From NCBI GenBank assembly GCA_015178975.1, contig WHVD01000057.1, forward strand, positions 248,001-312,000: a stretch of DNA of 64,000 nt, in the 5' to 3' direction. Position numbers and translations under genes: made by a program. Below are positions 1-11,543 of the stretch, in pieces; the stretch's first letter is position 1, and each line of letters begins with the position of its first letter. This DNA is from Hysterangium stoloniferum. Its lineage: Eukaryota; Basidiomycota; Agaricomycetes; Hysterangiales; Hysterangiaceae. Below the pieces are notes generated by a model. The model saw nothing but the letters and a program-made list of their open reading frames with translations. It searched no databases and was not told the DNA's origin.

Positions 1-1697
1 TCGTCTTTCACGTCCGAAACTAAAGATCGCCCCCCGAGAACCGAAACCGACGCGCAGGCACAGCACGATGAAGGAATGCAAGACTCGGCGGTTGAGGTAC
101 TAAGGAAGGCAGGCTAATTCAAATTCATTTGGATGGCCGACCTTCCCATAGGGATCTGGTTCGATACGAGTTCGATAAACAGTTGATCTTAAGATCAAGA
201 TAGATCAACACGAGTGGGGGTGGTAATATGGTTGAAATCCGCTGTGTTGAATGGACACTCGGATGCACACCCGGACTGGGATTTAAAGACAACAGCAGCT
301 TGATATAAAATATGCACTACATGCAGACTGTTCGAAGGAAGGAACACCATTTACAGTCCGCTTAGAGTACATGCGAACTGTTCAAAAGTATGAGTGAAAA
401 TGCGCTCAAAAATGCTATAATGCGACCACTGTTTTTGTGCACGAGAACCGTGCCCTGGGTGTATATAGAAGTGGGCACACTTCCCACAGCCCGGACCGTC
501 GCGGATTTTGTCAGCCCGCTGCCAGTGCCTTCGTTTTGGATTCGAACCCTGTCACAGTTAGAATCTATTCTGGTATAACAAGTGAGACAGGATCGCTTTA
601 TCAAAGCCCAATTGAAACAGCCTTCTCCATAGACTCGTGACCAATTCAAAATTATCGCTGTGGATATTAGAATGTTTGAATGTTGCCATGAATTAGAGAC
701 GCTGGCGTTCCTATTAATGATGGACGGGGTATAGGTATACATATAGGCATGCTGGGTAAGATACCTGAAAGGAATATGGATCCTCCAGGCTCCTGTGGTA
801 TTCCGGAACGTGGGAAGAGCGTCCAAACGATGTCTATGAAGCCAATCATTAATGGGAAATCGGCACAAGAACCGTTGAATCGTTTGTCAAAAGAAACCCT
901 TTATTCGAGTCCCTAGAAGGTTTCCATGTCGGCTATACCTCTTTGAATGGGATCTAAAGCAAGATCCATAACCACCACTAGAGCAGAGCACAAGTCAACA
1001 GTTATATGTCGAGCATGGAGTAATTCGGTATATCGTGATGGAAAATCTTAGTTGTACTAGAGCATCCCATTAATGGTTCGATATTACTTATACAACCTCA
1101 GGTTAGGGCTTGATATTGTATCTTGCAAAAAGCCCGTAAATACGTCGTAATTGTGGTTGATATACAGAACAAATTTGGACTGAGCTTGATAAGAAAATGA
1201 GCAGTGCCGTCCTCCAGAAAATTGTCACTATCGCTTATGTTAAATACAGCATAAATATCCAGACCAACAAGGAAGATCCGAAACACTGGGACCTGTAATT
1301 GACTCAAAGACGTCGCTTTGGCGCCTAGGATGTCACTCATCTCCAAAACGGAAAGGCGGTGGTCTTGAGTACTACTTCGAAACCGGAATGACAAGAGTAC
1401 TCGACAACTCACGTTCTGAACATATTCAAGTTCATCCAAAGCCAAAGCGCAGCCTTCTATTAACCAATCACACCTCTGCTGCCATAGCACGTCCTACCAT
1501 CGCTCATGCGTAAGAGCTAAAATGTTTCCGACACGGCGTTGACAAACACTCTCTTTGCAGGCAGTTACGACATCTATTAGCTTGCCCTCAAAGAAGAGGA
1601 GTCGTATATTTTATTAGTGATACAGCTATCGTTGAAAGGAACTTGTTCAGTCCACAAGCAGTCAGTAAAACCCCTGGTGACTGGGCGTGAGAGCTGA
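1..1697. other. Mostly unassigned 5' flank
   Basis: No complete gene is recognised here apart from a short wax-synthase-like relic at 764-896 on the minus strand. A 130-codon minus-strand reading at 1098-1490 resembles nothing I know and is probably chance. The missing first exon of the neighbouring WD-repeat gene should lie in the right part of this stretch if that gene is complete. Confidence 0.5.
764..896 (-). pseudogene. Relic of a wax-synthase-like MBOAT acyltransferase exon
   Basis: A minus-strand reading gives GFIDIVWTLFP followed by EPGGSIFLS. This lines up with DFIDSAWKLFP and ETGGTIFVASLP in the intact wax-synthase-like gene at 60.2-61.7 kb. It ends at a plausible splice donor (GTATCT). 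No flanking exons with the preceding or following family motifs were found, so I read it as an isolated fragment of a lost gene copy. The match is short and made by eye; it could be chance in part. Confidence 0.4.
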
Positions 1698-3654
1698 CCG
1701 CTTGTACAGCCTCCTCGAAAAATTATCGAATATAACTTCGAACCAACCTGTTTTGCCGCAACAGCTGTTCCGTCAAACCCAAATGCTATTTTGTTTGCAG
1801 TAGGCGGATTGAGATCTCAGCTTCACATATCGTTACATTCCTTCTCTCCTTCCACAACTTCGCCTCAACCGACGTACACGCCTCCTAAGCTCATTTGGAA
1901 ACGTGACTGCACACCTTCCGACGAAATCGACATAGTCAACACCATCATATTCACACCGACATCATTGACAGATGATAGTGGGCGCGCAGGATCGGAACTC
2001 AGGATGGGTGTTAGTGGTAATAACTCTATCGTTCGTTTCTTTGATATCGCGCTACAACCGCATGTTCGCGACGACCAACGATTGCAATTGTGTGGACAAG
2101 TGGAGTTGGAAACGTTCATTAACCACTGTATGTCTATCTCATCTCCACTGCATCGTGATTGACGCCGGCTAGTGTCCATCTCTCCCAACGGTCGTACGCT
2201 TCTTTGTGCCGGAGACACACCAAAAGCATACTTGTACCACATAACCCCTGGTCAGTCTGTTACGCTCTCTCACATAACCACTTACATCCTTCCGCCGCCA
2301 CCGCCACCGCCACAGTCCCCGTCACTCTCCTCGACAGCGACTTCGCCGCCCAATATTCGCTCTGTTGCTTGCTTCAGCACTGCTTGGTCCCCTGATGGAT
2401 TCAAGTTTGCTGTCGCCTCTCAAGAAGGTCAACTTTGTGTGTGGGACGTAAGGAGTACAGTTCCAATCTTTACTTTTTGGACGACTTTTCGCCCAAATTC
2501 GTACTGGAAGGGTAGGATTCAGGACAATACCGGGCTTTTTCATTCGACAAGACCAGATGATAATGGACTAGACAGTGGTATTCGAAGTGTGGAATTCACT
2601 GGTGGGCCAGGAGGACGTGAATTGCTTCTCTGGGTTGAGGTGAGAGGCCTTTTTTGCCTGCGCTTTTGGGGAAGTGTACCACTCATGACAAAAATAGCAC
2701 ACCGTCAATTTGCATGTCATTGACGCGCGAACTTTCGATCTTGCCACTCATATTATTATACCATTCCCTGATCTAACCTACTTAATACCGTCGCCTCCCT
2801 CAACGCCGCCTTCGCCCGTAGAAGCGACTTCGTCTAGTTCTATACGCGAACCACGCACGCCTTCCCCCCCTGCTCGTTCCCGCTCCCCACCCATCCAACT
2901 TCGCCGACGCTCGGTGTCACCGGTCATGATCGTCAATAACACGACAAGCGCCCCTGTCTGGGTCGACCCTCGTTCCGGTTCGCCCGTCGAAAGGCGTCCT
3001 TCTTTGGGACAGCAAGCCGACGCCTCGCCATCCCCCACTCCCCCACCGCGTCAACCCATACCGGCCAACCCCCTCGTAACCCCGCTGCCGCCCATTCCAA
3101 CCTCGCAGCCTCCGAATCCTCGCCCTCCCGGTCTCGCGGTACTTGCTCCTAACGAGCCACGTCCGGCACGCCCGCGCACGGCTACCCTCGAAGCCCAAAT
3201 TGAAGCACAGCTGCTCCCCATACCTGAAGGCGACGAAGAGCCCGAACTAGGCCACCTGACTGTGCTCGATCGCATCGCGCTAGAAGTCCGCGAACAGGCG
3301 CGGCTCCGACCGGAGGACATGCTAGGATGGAACGCAGCGGGCGACGAGGGCCAGCGGCAGGTCATACTTCGTGCCATTCAGTCGATATTAGAGGGGCCCG
3401 ACGCTGGCGTGGGGGCGGAGGTGCAGGCGGCGCAGCGTTGGGTGCGGAATGCTCGGCCTGTTCGACGCAGTCCACGAGAGCGGGACCGAGAGGCGGAACC
3501 GGCACATCCTGCCGAGGAGCTGGTCCACATTGCGGGATTGTGTTTGGATCCGACTGGGGGGTGGGTGTATGTTTCGGGACGGAATGGTATCGTAGAATGG
3601 CGTGTGAGGGAGAGGGAGGAAGGGAAAGGGGGTGGGGTAGGAGGATGGGTATAG
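1698..3654 (+). CDS. WD-repeat protein with DUF2415 motif, 5' end unresolved
   Basis: Three exons join in phase: 1698-2127, 2173-2639 and 2698-3654 (at least 617 residues). Exon 1 reads like a beta-propeller blade (ILFAVGGLRSQLHISLHS). Across intron 1 the text becomes LSISPNGRTLLCAGDTPKAY. Across intron 2 it becomes ELLLWVEHTVNLHVIDARTF, the short DUF2415 (PF10313) signature of fungal WD-repeat proteins. The rest is a long Pro/Ser-rich, probably disordered region, followed by a last blade-like LDPTGGWVYVSGRNGIVEW near the C-terminus. The reading is open upstream only to a stop at 1695, and no ATG precedes the first blade, so at least one 5' exon is missing from this model or lost. Cellular role unknown. 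Family call good, start uncertain. Confidence 0.75.
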
Positions 3655-6070
3655 TGTTGGTGGTTGTTTTTTTTTTCTTTTTCGAAAGGACTTGGTTTGT
3701 GACTTCTGCTTTGAATGTTGTACAGGATTGGATTGCATCTGTTGTATCGCTATGGATTTTTTTTTCCTGCTCCATTTCTTGTTGTTCCCGGTTTTCCCGT
3801 GCAGAATATGGAACTCGGCAAATAATTTTATTGAGTATCCGATAGTTTGAGGTTTTCTCAGACATGATCTTCCCAGACAATCCTAAACCCCTGAGACATT
3901 CAAGGGAAAATCTCAGCCGTTTCATGGTGCCTCGAGTTACTATGAAGGGATTTTAGTCCCGTATTTTCATTCAAATTCACTCAAGAAATTTACAACGGAA
4001 ATACTATCGAAATGCCTCGGAAAAGACTACCGTGAAACTTTCAGTAATACGTAGGAATAATTGCTCAGGAATAATTGCTCAGTCGAACCCCTCTTAATCC
4101 ATACCTCTGATGGCCCATAACCACTTATATCCCATAGCTCAAGGGATCCACCAATTTACTTTTCAGGGCTTTAACACACTCTCAGAACCTAGTGCTACCA
4201 AGTGCATACTTACTAGCAGCCATGGCGTTAATGCTGGATGCATATAAACCAACTGGATGTATTATATGAATACATGTTAGTAATCTTTTAAAAGTCGTGG
4301 AAGCCCACATCCCCCTCTATCGGGCTCATCAGGTCTACCTTACCAGTATACCTACCTACGTAACTGTGCCAGCGCGCTGTTGCAGAAATCCGCGCTCGTT
4401 GTTCAATTTATATCACTGCTCAGCATCGGAACTCCTGTCTGTAGGTACGCCGCCATGCTAAGGGCCGTTATTCCAAGCCCTTGAGAGTAAATGGACATAA
4501 CCTTCCTTTCAGAATAGTTAAACTTGTATATAAATTTGACACTTCGATTGGATGTTTTGTGTGACAATTGTGAGGAGCCGGTGTGTGATGTAGCCTCTTT
4601 TGATCATGTGGAGAACAAAGGGAGTTTATATTTGGCGAGCAGTTGGAAGAAAGGAGAGTTTAACTCAATTGTGGACCATCTAACAGATTCTATATCATTT
4701 TGTAATTCCATCAAATTCAGGGATGTGAATGGGATTTTAAATTGATTGATTACACACATGTTCTATGTGATGTTAAATCCTGCAACCACATCCGGGAGTT
4801 TTGTGGATTTTTAATTCAATCATCCTCTGAAAAGTCACAGTAAAGGTAAAGGGATACAGAATTCCACTGGACATACAAAATTGAAGTTTATATTTAATGA
4901 TATGGTTGATTGAAAGGCAGCCTCACTCAGTCAGCAACGGACAGGACAAAGTTCTCTTTGTTGATCATAAGGGGAGAACATGATAGCTATCTGGTGGGGG
5001 GGTGGAATAACTAACTCCCCTCGGAAAGGACAATTGTCAATCTAATATACCTGCAGTCAACAGTGGAGCGGTGTTAATCGGGGTTTTAGGAACAAGAAAT
5101 AGGAAGAACAAAAGGGATCAAGGCGGAGAGGTGAGACCGTAGATTTCAATCGAGTCGGAGGAACAATGTGATGGCGATTGGGAGATAATGATAGCACGAT
5201 CGGCGATGAGGTCCATGTGGTAATGCGGTCAGGATTACATTGATGCCTAAAAGATCCTATGTACATTTGATCGCCCTCCAACTACCTTTTGGATCCTTAA
5301 CCAATTTCAAATCTTATAAGGATCCAATAGAGTTTATTGGAGTTTATATAAGATAAGGCTCTACTACGGATCTTAAAATCTTTTGGAGAGAGGGGTTTTC
5401 CTGGTGTAGGGCTCTGAACGCCGACGTTAACCCAGTTACGTCTGGTAGGCGAAAGCGACCGTTTGGTTTTACTTCGTCTCCATGAAGCCGCCATTACCAT
5501 ATGGAGGAGTCAGACTACTCCTCCGACTATCCTTGATCGTGTTGCGTAAACGAACTCTATTGGGAACTTGCACAGACCACAGTAGATATTAGAATATAAC
5601 TTGGCTTGTATCTATGAGTAAACTACTGGGGATTATATATATATGTCTATGGGGAGAAGGTTCTGGAAGGGATGACAGAGATATTACTAAAGCTATGTTA
5701 AGTATGTTCCAAGATATTCTATAATATTCTAGGGATGTCAGGTTGATTACCAACAAACTCACGATTCTATATCAAGTCATGGGCCAAACCCCGTGCCATC
5801 TTTGAAAATTAAGAATCTGGGGACTAAAATGGTTTCCAGGGGCTTTCGAAAGATGAGGCGGAGAAATGTCTGCATCTGAAACATCAGACGCGTCAGACTC
5901 AGGCTGAAAGTGCAAACGGCCAAGTTAATCAGGGCATCATTTTTCTATTGTTGTTCCAAAGCAGATACACTATTCAACATGCAGTCACGATCAGAACAGC
6001 GGCTATGCATCCACCCAAAGATATTTTTTCGATTACAACCCGTCTACATACGCACATTGATGTGATCATA
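3655..6070. other. Intergenic, no gene recognised
   Basis: About 2.4 kb with only short readings on both strands. It starts with a T-rich stretch just after the WD-repeat gene. I found no conserved motif, long inverted repeat or clear mobile element. A reading at 4524-4745 with a CDNCEEPVC motif is too short and isolated to call. Confidence 0.5.
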
Positions 6071-7551
6071 TCAATATGCTACAGAATTCTCTGAGCTCTT
6101 GGTGTAAATCTGTTCGTCCGGTGCTGCGTTCTTCATGAGTCTATTGTTCAGCTTCTTTTTCTTCTTCCGCGCCATCGCTCTTACTCTTGCATCCACTTCC
6201 TTTTGATGTGTGTCATAAAATTTCTCCCAAACACCTGCGGTACGGGTTGGCTCCTATGATCAGAAGGTTAATTACGTTCGATCTGGCTAGGGCTACACTT
6301 TCCTTTAGTGCATATTCCTTCCAGAGCTTTGTACGGTCCCGTGATAGATACCACTGCGTTTGTCCTCTTATAAATTTGGCAAGTTTTTTTGCCTCGGCCG
6401 CGTCGTTGGAGTCTGTGGGTGGAGCTTTGGAGGGTGGTCTTGCATAGTCGGCAGAACTACTATTTCGTTGTACCTCCATCTCTACCTCATGTCTAATACT
6501 GTCAAAGAATATCCTATTTCTGGTCCAATATTTTTTCCATGATTTATCTGAATGATGTGTAACCTTGCAATGCAATACTTCATAAGGCGACATCTGGAGC
6601 AGGCTTGGAGACAGACTTACACGGAGCGCGATCTCTGTGAAGATTCTATTGGTGCTGGGATATGGTTTGTTCCTCAATCGGTACCTAAAGAAATGCTACA
6701 GCGTTGTTAAAGCTTTTAGATGTAGAATAAAAACGGAGACAACCTCGGCGTATCTCTTATCGTCTTCCGTAAATTTATTTCCCCGGTTATCCTGCACGAC
6801 TTTCGTCGGAGGCTCGGGAGACTTCGAGAATGTAGGGAGTGGGGGTGGCATGCGGGATTGGGGCGCTTTGCTATTGGCTGAGACAGAAGCAACCTGTGAG
6901 CCGTCTGACTGACTGTCGTTTTGTTCAACACCATCTTCCGAGGGCCTCTGTTCGATGCTCGGAGTAGTCGCCCGGCTCGGGATCTCACTGGTAGGGGCGC
7001 ATTGAGGCGGGCCCGAGGGGAAGTTCGTCGAGATTAGATCTCTTATTCTGACCGTGTTGTCAACATAGAATTGGGACCATTCCTGTGAGGTATGACCATG
7101 CAGCTGTAAAATGTGAGAAAAGTCAACCCAAATTAACTTATGTGAGTATCGCAAATAAAATACATACTCTAGATAGTTCACGGGCTATCTCGCCCACGGT
7201 TTCGGTGTTCCCTCTTTCAAAGATAGCTTGGGCTAGGAGCAGCTCATCCGCCTCACTGAAGTAGGGGATACTGGTAGCAGTAGGATTTATCCCGTAAGGT
7301 CTGTATCGACCCGCTGCCATATTGCCTTGAGACGCCAATAACGATAGTACTCTATGGTGATGTTGGCCAGGTAAGTGCTGTAGTTGCTGCTGACGAAAGG
7401 GACATCCGTTTTTAATAAGGTAATAGGCATATATTTCTTCAGGACTGAGACAATGTTCAGTTTGGGGTCCGACGATTCCTTCCCTGAAGCTCAAGGTATT
7501 TTTGATACTTTCGAGCAAGGCGGCAGCGTAATCATACGGGGAGGAAGACAT
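6071..7551 (-). CDS. Nuclear protein with two Myb/SANT-like domains, possibly Rap1-like
   Basis: Five exons join in phase to 415 residues: 7551-7168, 7103-6744, 6695-6621, 6563-6299 and 6234-6071. Starts MSSSPYDYAAALLESIKN. Repeat 1 (about residues 90-150) has YFSEADELLLAQAIFE, then SQEWSQFYVDN. Repeat 2 (about 235-300) has KFTEDDKRYAEHFF, then THHSDKSWKKYWTRN. Both follow the acidic-start, Trp-rich third-helix plan of Myb/SANT folds; the second resembles the Rap1/TERF2IP-type Myb. A Pro/Ser-rich linker separates them and a Lys/Arg-rich tail (MARKKKKLNNR) suggests nuclear entry. Intron donors include GTATGT and GTAAGT; intron 2 uses a weaker GTTGTC. DNA binding is inferred; the telomere link is only a suggestion from domain type. 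Confidence 0.7.
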
Positions 7552-8143
7552 AATCGTTACGTTGAGGGTGAAAATAGTTTGAATGGACTTTATAAGACAT
7601 TTGTCTATGAACTCCCGTTAGATATAGTGTGCTGGAGGTTTAAACTCTCAGATGCCGTGCACGCTGCAGAGGCTAGAAGTCGACATTCAACACCATTTAA
7701 CGTTTCCGCTCTTCACTGTGTCTGGAAGTACTTGCCCACAACTAGTGCCTCAACATGCACGTTTAACCCTTGCTACACCAGGTGACAAATAATATTACTA
7801 CATGCCACGTCGTGAGGCACTGAGTCCATCGATGCATACCATACCATTAGTAATATGTCAATACTCAAGTTCGATTTACTCAAGAATGGACTCCTAAGAT
7901 GCTATACGCGTGTCTTGACGGTGCTATAATATCCATGCTATGTGTTATAGCACAAGGACGTCAGTTTATGTTGAACAATATTAATGAGTATTTGTTACAG
8001 AGAGCCGAACAGGTGTGATATGCACGTTGCCTGATATAATCGAAAAATCACATAATAGGCCATGAGATTTTTTTTACCGCTTTGCACATGCCATTATATT
8101 ATGATACTTTGCTGCTAGCAATCAAATATTTATCACTATAATA
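7552..8143. other. Intergenic between two minus-strand genes
   Basis: About 590 bp, AT-rich, holding the promoter of the Myb-like gene and the 3' flank of the ZNG1-like gene. No further gene or repeat seen. Confidence 0.5.
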
Positions 8144-9832
8144 TCATACAGGAGGTCTGAAAATCCTTGCTAAACTGGCCTCAACTTCTGCAGTCAATCC
8201 CTTCCCAATAAAGACCAATTTCCCGGAAGATACGCCAACCTTTTCATCTGAAGATTCGGGTATCTCCGAGACTTCGTACAAGTTCCGCACCCCTTGCAGC
8301 ATGAATCGCGTCTTCTTGTTGTTCCACCAAAACCCTTTACAGCGTAAAATCTCTAATGGAGGTGAGGGTAAGTCGTCAAATGACTGAGATACATCTTCAG
8401 GGGGTATTCTGTTATCCCACAATACGCTGCGTATCCATTCATCGAGTTTCACGATCTGTGCGTCGTTTAGGGGACCCGGAACGTGAGAAATAATGCTGGA
8501 TATTCCTCCATGAGGCATGAAGTGTGAAGCGTGCTCATTTCCGTCCTCGTGTTCATGGTTGTGGTCATGGGTATCGCAAAGAGTGCTTTGAGAAATTTTT
8601 TCAAGAAAGGCTTGGGATCGATCCGGATCGCTGTATGCCCCTAACCCCATGACGACTGACAGATCGATCTGCGCACGCATAGTTCTATGTATGGGTATCG
8701 CAGGATTTATCGCACGAAGTATGTTTTCTGTCTTAACGAGCTGAAACTGGGAAACGAGATCCACCTTGTTAAGCAATAAGACATCTGCAGCGCCAATTTG
8801 ACTATTCATACGCGAAAAGTTGAATGTAGCTGGAAAATTAAATGAACGAGGGCCTCACCGAAGACTGTGATTGATGCCTTCAAATTCTGCATCCTCCTGG
8901 ATTTGCTAAAAGAAGGTGGTGGCCAATATGATGTACCAATTTGAATAGAGGAAAAATGAATAACGTACCTTTTCAGCAAAAACGGCATCAACAACGCAAA
9001 TTACCCCGTCTAGATAGATATCTTTCCCTAATCCCATTGCGTATTCTTCATTTTGCCAGAACATGGCGGCAATTGGGGCTATTACACACCAAGGCGTCAG
9101 GTCGTGTGCCTTAACCTCATATTTATTAATGTATACGAACCGGGGTCGGCTAATCCCGTCGTTTCTAGTAAAATATGGTCGAATGAACCCTTGCGAGTCA
9201 TTAATTTCTCAATAGCAGCCACGCCTGTGTCCTTGATGCTACAGCAAAGACAGCCATTGGGAAGTTCAAGAAATTCTTCCGTTGCCTGCTCCAAGCTACC
9301 GTTCGGATCCTCAGCAGATGCGACTTTGATGGCGCGACCTAGAAGAAGCACTTGTCATGATGGACACATGAGTGTAAACCTCGCACATACATACCCTCGA
9401 TATCCTTTTATAATTTAGGGATGAGTAATATCCAGATATTACCAAAAGCCAATACGTACCGCTGTATCACCAAACTCATTCATGATCACAGCTATTTTGT
9501 AGCCATGCCGCTCACTTAATATCCGCCTGAAGTTGGAATATCACAATGTTAGCTGTAGTGTATCCCTCAAAGTTCTCGAGCCACAGCCATACTTCAAGAG
9601 AGTTGTCTTTCCTAAAAGTTCATTTGTGTTGAGTCAACTCTGAAAGAGAGAAAAACGCATCACGTTCTCATTACCTGCACCTAGAAATCCACAAATAAGC
9701 GTAATTGGGACTCGTTTATCTGGTTTAAGGAGTTCTGCAGGTGCGCTACTTATGAGTTCTCTGATTTTATTCCATGAGAAATTATGTTATATATTTAATT
9801 ATTAACACGTACGGTACTTCATCGTCGTCCAT
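8144..9832 (-). CDS. ZNG1: ZNG1-type zinc metallochaperone GTPase (COG0523/CobW family)
   Basis: Nine exons join in phase to 404 residues: 9832-9813, 9760-9675, 9611-9593, 9526-9460, 9404-9395, 9338-9141, 9078-8969, 8905-8859, 8801-8144. The protein opens MDDDEVPELIS, like the PELVP-type motif through which ZNG1 proteins contact methionine aminopeptidase 1. Then come the P-loop [26 protein letters not shown], the metal motif GCLCCSIKD (CxCC), [10 protein letters not shown], and NKVDL for guanine recognition. A His/Asp/Glu-rich loop ([15 protein letters not shown]) and the CobW C-terminal domain ([11 protein letters not shown]) complete it. Role by family: GTP-driven zinc transfer to METAP1. 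Exon 5 is only 10 nt. Family very secure; the smallest exon boundaries are predictions. Confidence 0.9.
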
Positions 9833-10108
9833 TGAATAAGGTGGCTGAGAGCAACCTGTGGCGCTTACTGTAGTAAGCTTTGGGTGGAGTCCCACGGTGA
9901 GCTGGGGATACAGAACAAACGTAAACAAATATTCCCGCTCATTATTTATATATTTTTTACGTTTCATTCTTGCAGATTGTACGTTGAGGCTTGGAGTTCA
10001 TATTAAATTAAAATCCTCTTTTCTCGAAGGTAAGTGTACCCCGGCCATTCCCGATCCGGCAAATGTGGGTGTCTGTGACATTATTTCTTGGTACTCCGAG
10101 AAATTTAG
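9833..10108. promoter_or_regulatory. Shared divergent promoter of ZNG1-like and ETF-beta genes
   Basis: The two start codons face away from each other with 276 bp between them, so both 5' untranslated regions and promoters must fit here. No clear TATA box was placed. Co-regulation is possible but not shown by the sequence. Confidence 0.6.
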
Positions 10109-11249
10109 ATGAGACCATCACCCGTGAGCTTGTTGCGGATCCTCGTGCCAGTAAAGCGGTGAGCTGAGCCTCTTAAATGTATTCATAAAGAATAAAAAAT
10201 GGTTATTTTATTCTGCAGATGTGTCGATTATGCAATCAAGATCCGGGTCAATCCTTCGGGCACAGGCATCGACACTAATGTGAAGCATTCCATGGTGAGT
10301 ATATTCCACTCAGTCTGTACACTATCTCATTATCACCATCCCCCAGAACCCATTCGATGAGATTGGTATTTAACTCACTACCTTGACGTTGTTTTCTGCT
10401 CAACGGTGCATCTGTATAGCGGTCGAGGAGGCAGTTCGACTGCGGGAGCGGCGCAAAGATGTCGTAACCAATATTACCGCCATCACCATTGGTCCTACCA
10501 AGTCCACGGAAACACTACGGACTGCCCTCGCCATGGGCGCGGATAGCGCAATCCATGTTGAAATACCCGACTCACTTTCGCCAGAGCCGTTGGGCATTGC
10601 CAAGGCCTTGAAAGCCCTCATTGAAAGGGAGAAACAGAAGGAACAAGTCGATCTCGTCATTATGGGAAAGCAGGCCATCGACGATGATGCTGGGCAGACG
10701 GGCCAGATGCTTGCTGGCTTACTGGACTGGCCACAGGCCACATACGCCAGCAAAGTGGTCATATCGGAGGATCAGAATTCTGTGAATGTCACTCGGGAAG
10801 TTGACGGCGGTGCGGAGGAAATCAAGTGCAGATTACCAACGGTCGTAACAACGGACTTGAGGTCCGTCAAGTCTCTTTCAATGTTGTAACTGACTCACTA
10901 ATAGAACTATCCACTCAAGATTAAACGGTATATTGTAATAACATTGTGAGGCCCTAGCGTGGCTGACAGTTTTACATTCAGAGCCGCGATATGCCTCATT
11001 ACCAAATATCATGAAGGCCAAGAAGAAGCCTATAGAGAAACTATCCATAGAGGACCTTGGTGTCGATTTAACTCCCCGTCTGGAAATCTTAAAGTTCCAA
11101 GAGCCTCCAAAACGCGTTGGTGGCGGCAAGGTAATGTCAAAGACCTAGTTAATATTCTATTTTTCTAAAGTTACATTATCTAGGTTGCCAATGTCGATGA
11201 GCTAGTTGCGAAGTTGAAAGAGGCAGGTATTACAGCTGTATCTAATTAA
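10109..11249 (+). CDS. ETFB: Electron transfer flavoprotein subunit beta
   Basis: Seven exons join in phase to 269 residues: 10109-10158, 10219-10294, 10347-10365, 10420-10861, 10920-10927, 10982-11130, 11184-11249. Start [17 protein letters not shown], then [15 protein letters not shown] and [16 protein letters not shown]. The AMP/flavin-binding core has [19 protein letters not shown], and the C-terminus [15 protein letters not shown]. The protein pairs with ETF-alpha in the mitochondrial matrix and passes electrons from acyl-CoA dehydrogenases to ETF-ubiquinone oxidoreductase; length fits the family (about 255). Two exons are tiny: 19 nt (NPFDEI) and 8 nt, the latter supplying the Leu-Asn of RLNEPRY. 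Both are needed to keep the conserved text and phase. Confidence 0.92.
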
Positions 11250-11543
11250 ATTTATGCAACTATGCAGCTTAAGAGACTTCAATATCTAAATATCATAGAT
11301 TAAGATCATGGTATGCATTGTTCATTACAAAAAAACGAAGATAGCAATCATCACTACAGTGCCCAAACTTTTTATACATCAGCAGTCTTTTGCCATGGGG
11401 ATTGAGGAACATAGTATGTAATGGAGTCATGGAAATGGAACGAGTGCGAGATATTGCCAAGCAAGTATGAGAGAATAGGAACATGGTCTTGAATGAAGGA
11501 AAATGGCTGTGATAGATGTCGATTAATGCGATGACTAGATCTT
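11250..11543. other. Convergent 3' flanks of ETF-beta and RING genes
   Basis: About 290 bp between two converging stop codons. Nothing else is seen; it probably holds both polyadenylation regions. Confidence 0.5.

Noticed and set aside
3327-3925. Open readings on both strands at the end of the WD-repeat gene
   Set aside because: Shadows of the GC-rich last exon and a T-rich 3' flank; no recognisable protein content.
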